64,000 bases of DNA, taken from positions 1,922,001 to 1,986,000 of the forward strand of contig JAXLQV010000001.1 in the NCBI GenBank assembly GCA_046331465.1, given 5' to 3'. A model generated the notes under the pieces. It saw nothing but the letters and a program-made list of their open reading frames with translations, did not search any database and was not told the DNA's origin. The position numbers and the translations under genes were made by a program. Below are positions 1-7,234 of the stretch, in pieces (the first letter of the stretch is position 1; each line of letters opens with the position of its first letter). This DNA is from UBA5066 sp046331465 (GTDB taxonomy: Bacteria; Acidobacteriota; Thermoanaerobaculia; UBA5066).

Positions 1-994
1 TCGCGACGGGGAGCGTCGGGTCTCCCGCGGCGGGCCTCCCGCCGAAGCCGCCGGTCTCCTTGGTCTTCGTCGCGTAGGGCGAGTCGGGGGCGAATGTCGC
101 CGGGTTCAGGCCGGGACGCGGGATCTCGCCCGAGCCGAAGCTCCGGAGCGCCCCCTCGAGGACCTCGACGATCTCGCCGTAGCTCTGGGGCCGGTCTTCC
201 CGGCGCTTCGCGAGCATCCGGCGGACGACCGCGGCGACCTCCTCGGGGATCGGCGGGCACCCCTCGGGCGCGACGAGGGGAGGAGGCTCGGCCTCGAGGT
301 GGAGCGGGATGTAGGCGATCGGGGAATCGGCGCGGAACGGCGGCTGGCCGGCGAGGATCCTGTGGAAGATGACCCCGAGCGTGTAGACGTCGCTCCGCCA
401 GTCGAGCTTCTCGCCCTCCTGGAGCGTCCCGATCTGCTCGGGAGACCAGTAGGGGGGCTTCCCCATGAGGAGGCCGGTCCGGGTGAAGTTGTGGAGCGTC
501 TCCTCGGCGGTCGTGTCCTTGGCGATCCCGAAGTCGAGGATCTTCGCGCGGGGCCCCGCGGCGTCCTCGACGACGAAGACGTTGTCGGGGGAGAGGTCGC
601 GGTGCACGACCGACCGCGAGGCGAGGTACTCCATCCCATCGCAGATCTGGACGAGGAGCGGGAGCGTCTCGGGCCACGGCCTCCCGGCGAAGGCCGTGAG
701 CGGCGAGCCGGAGAGGAGCTCCATCGCGAAGTAGGGGGCCCCCTCGTGAAGGCCGACCTCGAAGAACGACACGATGTTCGGGTGGCGGAGGCGCTCGAGG
801 ATCCGCGACTCCCGGAGGAACCGGCGTGCGGAATCGTCCTGGGCCGTGAACGCCGATCCGGAGAGGACCTTGAGCGCGACGAGCCTGTCGGGATCGCGGG
901 AGTCTTGGGCGCAATGGACCACCCCCATTCCCCCTTCTCCGAGCTTGCGGAGCGGGAGGTAGGGGCCGATGGGGCGTACCGGTATCGAAGACAT
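1..994 (-). CDS. Ser/Thr protein kinase (PknB-type), C-terminus beyond the left edge
   Basis: Reading leftward from ATG at 994 gives 331 codons with no stop before the window edge, so the 3' end is missing. The glycine loop GEGGMG is at residues 19-24, the ATP-binding lysine is K42 in VALK, the catalytic loop is HRDLSPDN (D133), and DFG is at 154-156. These motifs show a eukaryotic-type protein kinase that phosphorylates Ser/Thr on partner proteins. The catalytic-loop lysine of HRDLKPEN is a serine here; HRDxSPxN loops are known in myxobacterial-type kinases, so activity is not excluded. The domain ends near residue 265 and a low-complexity linker follows, probably leading to a sensor or TM part outside the window. 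It diverges from the TPR gene at 1035 across about 40 bp. Confidence 0.9.
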   Translation of the reverse strand, partial: MSSIPVRPIGPYLPLRKLGEGGMGVVHCAQDSRDPDRLVALKVLSGSAFTAQDDSARRFLRESRILERLRHPNIVSFFEVGLHEGAPYFAMELLSGSPLTAFAGRPWPETLPLLVQICDGMEYLASRSVVHRDLSPDNVFVVEDAAGPRAKILDFGIAKDTTAEETLHNFTRTGLLMGKPPYWSPEQIGTLQEGEKLDWRSDVYTLGVIFHRILAGQPPFRADSPIAYIPLHLEAEPPPLVAPEGCPPIPEEVAAVVRRMLAKRREDRPQSYGEIVEVLEGALRSFGSGEIPRPGLNPATFAPDSPYATKTKETGGFGGRPAAGDPTLPVA

Positions 995-1034
995 CCGCTC
1001 GGGACCCTCTGCTAACCTGACGTTTGCTGACACC

Positions 1035-2150
1035 ATGGTAGGTTCGCGCACTCCACTCCGGCAAGGGCGGCGTTCGGCCGGGGCGGTCACGGTCCTCGCG
1101 TTCGCATTCCTGGCGCTCCCCGCCTCCGCGGACCGGCGCGACCAGAAGGCCGCCGACCTCTACACGGAGGGGGTGAAGCTGATCCGGGAAGGGAAGTACC
1201 GCGAGGGGGCGGCGAAGGTGAACGCCGCGCTCGCGCGGGGGGCTACCGAGCCGGTCGAGGCCCAGGGGTCCGAGACCCGGTTCCTCGCGCGCCCGTACGA
1301 CCCCTACTACTGGCTCGGGGTCGCGCAGATGGAGACCGGTCTCGTCGAGCAGGCCCTCGCGAACTTCGAGAAGTCGTCGACGATGGTCCCGAAGGGGCGG
1401 AAGCAGCCCGTCCTCGCGGACGCGCCGGCCGAGTGGGCCGACCTGCAGAGGCGGAAGGCAACTCTCCTCGCGCGCCTCGAGGTTCCGACACCGGTCGTCG
1501 TCGCGGAGCTGCCGTCGCCGACCGCGACCCCCACGCCGTTCGCCGTGCGCCTTCCCGAGAGGACGCCCCTCCCGGAGGCGACCCCGGTGGCGGTCGCGCG
1601 GACCGCCCGACCCCTGCCGACCGCCACGACGACGGCGATCCCGGTGCCCGCGTCGGTGCTCGCGCTGCGCGACGACCTCGCGGCGTTCCTCGCCGACCCC
1701 GTCGTCTCCCTCCGCGCGGGAGACCTCCTCCGGGAGAGCCTCGCGCGGCTCGACGCCGCGATCACCCGCGGCGCCTCGGCGGCGGCCACCGCCGAAGGAG
1801 CTCTCCGGAAGGAGCTCGCGGGGAAGGAGGGCGAGGCCGTCCTCCGGGCCGCCCTCGAGGCGGGCCTCGAGGCCCATCGTGACCGCCGGTACGAGGAGGC
1901 AGCGCGACTCGCGCGGCGGGCCTCGCACCTCGCGCCGGCCGCCCCTCAGCCCCTCCTCCTCGAGTCTGCGGCGCTCGCGACGCTCTGGATCCTCGACGGC
2001 GAGAAGGACGCCTCCCTCGAGGCGCAGGCCCGCGAGGCGTTCGGGGCCTGGCGCTCCCGCCGGCCTGCCGGCGCTCCGCCGCCGCCGTTCCTCTCGCCCG
2101 CCCTCGCCGAGCGGCTCGGCGGTCCGATCCCCGTCCCTTCGCACGGCTGA
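1035..2150 (+). CDS. exported TPR-repeat protein
   Basis: 371 aa. I chose ATG 1035 because it places a positively charged, hydrophobic signal peptide (about residues 1-32, ending LPASA) at the N-terminus; an upstream in-frame start at 969 would run back into the divergent kinase. At least two TPR-like helical pairs follow (YTEGVKLIREGKYREG and YWLGVAQMETGLVEQAL), then a long Pro/Thr/Ala-rich linker (about residues 155-205), then a second helical TPR-like segment (HRDRRYEEAARLARRA). TPR proteins are protein-protein adaptors; this one should act in the periplasm. Being divergent from a Ser/Thr kinase suggests shared regulation, but the partner is unknown. TAACCT at 1013-1018 is a weak -10 candidate. 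Confidence 0.75.
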   Translation: MVGSRTPLRQGRRSAGAVTVLAFAFLALPASADRRDQKAADLYTEGVKLIREGKYREGAAKVNAALARGATEPVEAQGSETRFLARPYDPYYWLGVAQMETGLVEQALANFEKSSTMVPKGRKQPVLADAPAEWADLQRRKATLLARLEVPTPVVVAELPSPTATPTPFAVRLPERTPLPEATPVAVARTARPLPTATTTAIPVPASVLALRDDLAAFLADPVVSLRAGDLLRESLARLDAAITRGASAAATAEGALRKELAGKEGEAVLRAALEAGLEAHRDRRYEEAARLARRASHLAPAAPQPLLLESAALATLWILDGEKDASLEAQAREAFGAWRSRRPAGAPPPPFLSPALAERLGGPIPVPSHG

Positions 2151-2205
2151 GCCGAAGGGCGATACTCCGGCCGATGGCTCGTCGCGACCGGCCCTCCGGG
2201 GCCGC

Positions 2206-4404
2206 ATGAACCTTCTCTACCGCGTCCTCGAAGAGACGTACCGGATCGTCCTCGACAGCGGTGTCTTCATTCTCCTCGGCTTCTTCCTTGCGGGAGTCCT
2301 TCACGAGCTCGTCGACCCGGGACGGGTCGGGCGGATCCTCGGCCGGAGGAGCCTGAAGTCGATCCTGACCGCGGCCCTCGTCGGCGCCCCGCTCCCTCTC
2401 TGCTCCTGCGGCGTCCTGCCGGCCGCCGTGGCGCTCCGGAAGAAGGGGGCGAGCCGCGAGGCGACGGTCTCGTTCCTCATCTCGACGCCCGAGACCGGGG
2501 TCGACTCGGTCCTGATCACCTACGGGCTCCTCGGGCCCGTGATGGCGATCGTCCGGCCGCTCGCGGCCGTCGCCACGGCGGTCGGCGCGGGGCTCCTTTC
2601 GCTCTTCGGGGGCGGACGGGACGGGGAGCCGGAGACGGCGAACGGGACCGAGGAGGTCGAGACCGCGGGACCGGCCTGCGAGGACGGCTGTCACGAGGCC
2701 GCGCCGGAGGCCGAGGCCCCCCGGAGCCGGCCGAAGGACCGGGCGCTTCGGATCCTCCGCTACGCCTTCGTGACGATGATGGACGAGCTGGCGTTCTGGC
2801 TCCTCCTCGCGTTCGTCGCCACGGGACTCCTCTCCGCGCTCCTCCCGGCCGACTTCTTCCTCCGTTTCCTGCCGTGGCCGCTCGTCTCGATGGTGTTGAT
2901 GGCGATCGTCGGGGTCCCGACCTACGTCTGCGCGAGCGCCTCGACGCCGATCGCCGCGGCGATGATGGCCAAGGGGCTCGACCCCGGGTCGGCGCTCGTC
3001 TTCATGCTGACGGGTCCGGCGACGAACGCCTCGACGATCGCCGTCGTCGCGAGGCTGTTCGGCCGGAGGTTCGTCGCGCTCTACCTCGGCGCGATCTTCG
3101 GGGTCGCGATCGGGGCGGGCCTCCTCCTGGACGCCGTCATCGGCGCCGGGATCGTCCCCCGGCCGGCCCTGCCGGAAGCGGCAGGCGGCGGACCCTGGGC
3201 GCTCGTGAGGTTCCTCTCGGCCTTCGCGTTCCTCGCCCTCCTGGCGTTCAGCCTCCAGCGGCGCGGCCTCCGGACCGGCTGGGCCGAGCTGAAGGAGCAC
3301 GGCAGGGCGCTCCGCGACCTCGCCCTCCTCGAGGGGCCGAAGCGCGTCCCGCGCCGTGGCCTCGCGATCGGCACCGCGGTGATCCTCGTGTTCCTCTGGG
3401 CGAGGAGCGCGTTCCTCGTCGTCCGGCCGGGCGAGACCGGGGTCGTCTGGACGCTCGGACGGGTGACCGCGGCCGACCTCGGCCCCGGCCTCCACGTCGT
3501 CCCCCCGTTCCCGTTCGGGGACGGCGAGGCGGTGGCGACCGCACGGCTCCGCTCGGTCGAGGTCGGCTTCCGGTACAGGGCCGCAGGAGCGGCGGCGACC
3601 GCGCTCACGTCGCGCGTCTTCGTCCCGGCGCAGTCGTCGCGGATTCCCGAGGAGTCGCAGTTCCTGACCGGCGACGAGAACGTCATCGAGGTCGCCGCGG
3701 TCGTCCACTACCGGGTCGCCGACCCGGCCCTCTTCCGTTTCGGCGTCGACCGCGCCGAGCCGGCGTTCCGCGACCTGGCCCGCGCCTTCCTCGTCGAGGA
3801 GGTCGGGAGGACGCCGATCGACGCCGTGTACAGCACGGAGAGGGGCACCGTGGAAAGGAAGGTCCTCGAGGAGCTGAAGGCCTCTCCCGCGCTTCGGGAG
3901 ACGGGCCTCGCGCCCGTCGACCTGAGGCTCCTCTTCGTCCACGCGCCCGACGACGTCCACGGCGCGTTCCGCGACATCGCCTCGGCCGCCGAGGACCGGA
4001 CGACGGCCCGCAACAAGGCCCTCGTCGAAGCCGAGGGAGCGCTCGGCCAGGCGCGCGGCGAGGTTGCGACGACGGTCGCCGGGGCCCAGTCCGAGAGGGT
4101 GCGCCTCGTCGAGCACGCGAAGGGGGACTCTGCCGCCTTCGTGCCGCTCGCCCGCGAGGTCGCCGCGGCGCCGGGGACGAGCCGCACGCGCCTGAAGCTC
4201 GAGACGCTCGAGCGGGTCCTCCCCGGCGTCCCGAAGCTGATCCGCCCCGACCCGAGGCGCGTGCCCGGGTTCGAGCTCTGGGTGGTGCCCGGCAACGGCT
4301 CCGCCCCCGAACCGGCGACCGGAGGCGCCCCGCCGCAGGGGCTCTCCGGCTTCGTCAACCCGATCCCGACGCCGCCCCCCGACGTCCCTGCCGCGGAGCG
4401 CTGA
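2206..4404 (+). CDS. SO_0444-type permease fused to an HflK-like SPFH domain
   Basis: 732 aa from ATG 2206 (start MNLLYRVLEETYRIVLDSG). The N-terminal half (about 1-430) is a PF03773-type permease (ArsP_1/SO_0444 Cu/Zn-efflux-like): several TM segments, the signature APLPLCSCGVLP, a central Cys/His patch (CEDGCHE) between two membrane bundles, and a second VPTYVCASAST motif. After another TM near residue 400, the C-terminal part (about 415-700) is a band-7/SPFH domain resembling HflK (RPGETGVVWTLGRV, GDENVIEV, coiled coil with EAEGALGQARGE). It ends in a Pro-rich tail. The fusion is continuous and leads an operon with HflC (10 bp downstream) and another HflK-like gene. Metal export with a quality-control scaffold is inference; the metal is unknown. 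Confidence 0.85.
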   Translation: MNLLYRVLEETYRIVLDSGVFILLGFFLAGVLHELVDPGRVGRILGRRSLKSILTAALVGAPLPLCSCGVLPAAVALRKKGASREATVSFLISTPETGVDSVLITYGLLGPVMAIVRPLAAVATAVGAGLLSLFGGGRDGEPETANGTEEVETAGPACEDGCHEAAPEAEAPRSRPKDRALRILRYAFVTMMDELAFWLLLAFVATGLLSALLPADFFLRFLPWPLVSMVLMAIVGVPTYVCASASTPIAAAMMAKGLDPGSALVFMLTGPATNASTIAVVARLFGRRFVALYLGAIFGVAIGAGLLLDAVIGAGIVPRPALPEAAGGGPWALVRFLSAFAFLALLAFSLQRRGLRTGWAELKEHGRALRDLALLEGPKRVPRRGLAIGTAVILVFLWARSAFLVVRPGETGVVWTLGRVTAADLGPGLHVVPPFPFGDGEAVATARLRSVEVGFRYRAAGAAATALTSRVFVPAQSSRIPEESQFLTGDENVIEVAAVVHYRVADPALFRFGVDRAEPAFRDLARAFLVEEVGRTPIDAVYSTERGTVERKVLEELKASPALRETGLAPVDLRLLFVHAPDDVHGAFRDIASAAEDRTTARNKALVEAEGALGQARGEVATTVAGAQSERVRLVEHAKGDSAAFVPLAREVAAAPGTSRTRLKLETLERVLPGVPKLIRPDPRRVPGFELWVVPGNGSAPEPATGGAPPQGLSGFVNPIPTPPPDVPAAER

Positions 4405-4414
4405 CGAGGACCCC

Positions 4415-5347
4415 ATGGACGAGAACCCCGCGACCCCGGCGCCCTCCCTCGCGCGCCGCCTTCTCCCGGCGGCGGCGGCCGTCGCCCTCCTCCTCTTCCT
4501 CGCCCGCGTGCCGTACGTCGTCGAGGCGACCGAGTACGCCGTCCGGACGCGCTTCGGGCGCCCGGTGGCGGTCGTCACGCAGCCGGGCCTCCACGCGAGG
4601 GTGCCGCTCGTCGACGACGTGACGAGGCTCGACGCCCGGCTCCTCTACTTCGACCCGCCCGCCGGCGAGTTCCTGACGAACGACAAGAAGAACATCGTCG
4701 TCACCCCGTTCGTCCTCTGGCGGGTCGAGGACCCCCTCCGCTTCCTCCAGACGCTCGTCACCCGCGAGAGCGCCGAGGCGCGCCTCGCCGACCTCGTCGC
4801 CTCCGAGACGGGCGCGGCGCTCGGCGCCGTCCCGTTCACGCGCCTCGTCTCGTCGACCGAGGGCGAAGCCGACCTCGCGGGCGTCGTCGCCGGCATCGGC
4901 GAGAGGGTGCGGAAGCGCGCGGCGGCAGACTACGGCGTGAAGGTCGTCGACGTCCGCCTGAAGCGGATCGCCTTCCCCGAGCAGAACCTCCTCTCCGTCT
5001 TCGGGCGAATGCGCTCGGAGCGGGAGCGGATGGCGCGCCGCTTTCGCTCGGAAGGGGAGGAGGCCGCGCTGAAGATCCGGGCCGAAGCCGACAAGGAGCG
5101 GACGCGCCTTCTCTCCGAGGCGTACCGCAAGGCCCAGGAGGAGAAGGGGGCGGGCGAGGCCGAGGCCGCGCGCATCTACGCGAAGGCGACGAGCCAGGAC
5201 CCCGAGCTCTACAAGTTCCTCCGGACGCTCCGCGCCTACGAGAAGGTCCTCGACGACAGGACGACGCTCGTTCTCCCGGGCGATTCCGACCTGCTCCGCC
5301 TCCTGACCGAGGGAGCGGGTCCGGCGCCGAGGAAAGGGCCGAATTGA
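4415..5347 (+). CDS. hflC: HflC-like SPFH protease modulator
   Basis: 310 aa, with one N-terminal TM (about residues 14-32) followed by a band-7 domain. It has the HflC-like segments VEATEYAVRTRFGRP, QPGLHARVPLVDDV and KKNIVVTPFVLWRVEDP, and the later FPEQNLLSVFGRMRSERERMA helix leading into an Ala/Glu-rich coiled coil. In known systems HflC pairs with HflK as a membrane scaffold that regulates the FtsH protease. Here it lies between two HflK-like proteins: one fused to a permease (10 bp upstream) and one overlapping its stop. Family length is normal. Confidence 0.88.
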   Translation: MDENPATPAPSLARRLLPAAAAVALLLFLARVPYVVEATEYAVRTRFGRPVAVVTQPGLHARVPLVDDVTRLDARLLYFDPPAGEFLTNDKKNIVVTPFVLWRVEDPLRFLQTLVTRESAEARLADLVASETGAALGAVPFTRLVSSTEGEADLAGVVAGIGERVRKRAAADYGVKVVDVRLKRIAFPEQNLLSVFGRMRSERERMARRFRSEGEEAALKIRAEADKERTRLLSEAYRKAQEEKGAGEAEAARIYAKATSQDPELYKFLRTLRAYEKVLDDRTTLVLPGDSDLLRLLTEGAGPAPRKGPN

Positions 5348-6276
5348 GCCGTCGCGCGCGGGCGGCGGCGCTCTGGGCGGCGGGGATCCTCGGCGGAGCG
5401 TGGCTCCTCTCGGGAGTCGTCGCGATTCGCCCTTCGCAGCAGGGGGTCGTCCTCCGGTTCGGCGAGGCGCGACCGATTCCCCTCGGTCCGGGGATCCACT
5501 GGGTCGCGCGCGGAATCGACCGGGTCGTGAAGGTCGAGGTGACGAAGACCGAGACGGTCCCGATCGGCTTCCGGACGCCCGAGGCGGGGCGCGCCGTCCC
5601 GCTCCCGGGCGACGAGGGGCAGTGGCTGACGGGCGACACGAACATCCTCGCCGTCGAGCTCGCCGTGCAGTACCGAGTCGCGAGGCCCGTGGAGTGGGTC
5701 GTCAACGGCCGCGACACGCCGGAGGTCGTCCGGCGCGCGGCCGAGTCGGTCGTCACCGACGCCCTGGGGAAGCTCCCGGTCGACGAGGCGCTGACGAGCG
5801 GCCGGCTGACGCTCCTCGAGGAGGTCCGCCGCGGGACTCAGGAGCTCCTCGACGGGTGGAAGAGCGGGGTCGGCATCGTCTCGGTCGCGATCCGCTCCGT
5901 CGACCCGCCGCCGGCCGTCCTTGCCGCGTTCCAGGACGTCCAGAACGCCAAGAGCGACCGCGAGCGCTTCGTGAACGAGGCGGAGAGCTACGCGAACGAG
6001 ACGCTCCCGCGCGCGCGGGGCGAGGCCGACTCGCTCGTCTCGTCCGCCGCGAGCGGGAGGCTCCGACGCGTGGAGGAGGCGCTCGGGGACGCGGCGCGCT
6101 TCGAGGCGCTCCGTCGCGAGGCGAGCCTCGCCCCGGGGCCTCTCCGCGCGAGGCTCTACCTCGAGACGCTCGAGGAGGTCCTCCCCCGGATGAAGGTCTA
6201 CGTCGTCGACGAGGGGACGCGCCTTCGGCTCGTGAGACCCGACGCGCCCGCGGCGAAGCCCGTCCCGAAGAGCTGA
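5344..6276 (+). CDS. HflK-like SPFH domain protein
   Basis: 310 aa. The start is TTG 5344, which overlaps the hflC stop (ATTGA), so translational coupling is likely. A single N-terminal TM (about 7-25) is followed by a band-7 domain: RPSQQGVVLRFGEARPI, PGIHWVARGIDRVVKVEV, GDTNILAVELAVQYRV, then VDPPPAVLAAFQDVQNAKSDRERF. This last motif is characteristic of HflK. It resembles the SPFH half of the gene at 2206 more than it does HflC, so the operon carries two HflK-type scaffolds and one HflC. It probably forms a hetero-oligomeric membrane ring. The operon ends here, with 43 bp to the convergent FecR-like gene. Confidence 0.85.
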   Translation: MSRRARAAALWAAGILGGAWLLSGVVAIRPSQQGVVLRFGEARPIPLGPGIHWVARGIDRVVKVEVTKTETVPIGFRTPEAGRAVPLPGDEGQWLTGDTNILAVELAVQYRVARPVEWVVNGRDTPEVVRRAAESVVTDALGKLPVDEALTSGRLTLLEEVRRGTQELLDGWKSGVGIVSVAIRSVDPPPAVLAAFQDVQNAKSDRERFVNEAESYANETLPRARGEADSLVSSAASGRLRRVEEALGDAARFEALRREASLAPGPLRARLYLETLEEVLPRMKVYVVDEGTRLRLVRPDAPAAKPVPKS

Positions 6277-6319
6277 GCCGCGGGCCGTCCCGGGCCGGGT
6301 GCGGCGCGCGGCCCCTCGG

Positions 6320-7234
6320 TCATTCCGCCCCGAGGAACGGTCCGAGACCGTCGCAGCCGAGGTCGTTCCAGAGCGCGTCGGGCGCGGCGCCCGCGGCCGG
6401 GCGGGCGGCGAGACACGCCTCGCGACGGAGGCCGAGCGAGGAGGCCGTCGCCGCGAGGAGGGACCTGAGCGACGGGTCGGTCGGCGCGAGGTTTGCGCGG
6501 GCCTCATCCCACCGGCGCACGTCCCCGGGCCCGAGCGTCGCGAAGCGTTCCTCGCGTCCCGTGCCGCTGAGGCCCGGGCCGCGCGCCCTCACGCGCCAGA
6601 AGTAGGTCGCCCCCTCCTTCAGGACGGCGGGCGGGAGGACGACGCGCGTCGCGCCGGTCTGCGCGGAGAAGACCGTGTTCCCCGCCTCGTCCTCCACGGC
6701 GACCGCGTACTTCTCCGCGCCGGGCACCGCGCCGAAGCGGAGGACGGCGTCGCCGGGCGCGAGCGTCGCGCCGTCGGCGGGATACATCGCGGGGCGCTCT
6801 TCCCCCCTCACGCGCACGGCCCCCGCGCGGCGAGAGGCGTCGAGGGGCGTGGCGAGCGGCGCGAGCGCGACCCTCGCGGAGACCGGGGCGAGCGTGAGGA
6901 CCGTCCCCTTCGTCTCGTCGAGGCCCTTCGTCCCGACGCGCCCCGAGGAGAGTGGCCCCAGCTCGAAGCGCTCTCCCGTCAGGAAGACGACGACGAGCCG
7001 TGCGTCGTGCCCGGTCTCGACGCGACCGCCCGCGGCGAGGGAGTCGAGCAGCCGGAGAGGGACGGCCGGGGCGCCGGCGGCCGCGCGAACGGCGCATTCG
7101 CCCTGGACGAGCGCGGCGAGGGCCGCGCCGGTCGCGGGGGGTGCGTCCGACGCCGGGGCGGCGGCGGTCGCGAGGACGGCGAGGAGGAGGAAGGTCGGCG
7201 CGGGGACGAGGGAGCGAAAGCGGTTCGGGCTCAT
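6320..7234 (-). CDS. exported FecR-like domain protein
   Basis: 304 aa. ATG 7234 overlaps the stop of the CHASE2 kinase (ATGA), so the two are probably translationally coupled. A signal peptide or TM covers residues 1-27 (FLLLAVLATAAAPASDA). Residues about 40-110 resemble a FecR domain (LLDSLAAGGRVETGHDARL, VVFLTGERFELGP). A fibronectin-like or Ig-like beta region follows (EKYAVAVEDEAGNTVFSAQ, ATYFWRVRARGPG), then a helical tail with two Cys. FecR-like proteins beside CHASE2 sensors are a recurrent pairing. A role in presenting an envelope signal to the kinase ectodomain is inference. Confidence 0.75.
   Translation of the reverse strand: MSPNRFRSLVPAPTFLLLAVLATAAAPASDAPPATGAALAALVQGECAVRAAAGAPAVPLRLLDSLAAGGRVETGHDARLVVVFLTGERFELGPLSSGRVGTKGLDETKGTVLTLAPVSARVALAPLATPLDASRRAGAVRVRGEERPAMYPADGATLAPGDAVLRFGAVPGAEKYAVAVEDEAGNTVFSAQTGATRVVLPPAVLKEGATYFWRVRARGPGLSGTGREERFATLGPGDVRRWDEARANLAPTDPSLRSLLAATASSLGLRREACLAARPAAGAAPDALWNDLGCDGLGPFLGAE

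Noticed and set aside
1762..4578. A 938-codon minus-strand open frame opposite the permease-SPFH gene
   Set aside because: No recognisable domain and strongly Arg-rich; the plus strand encodes PF03773 and SPFH motifs.
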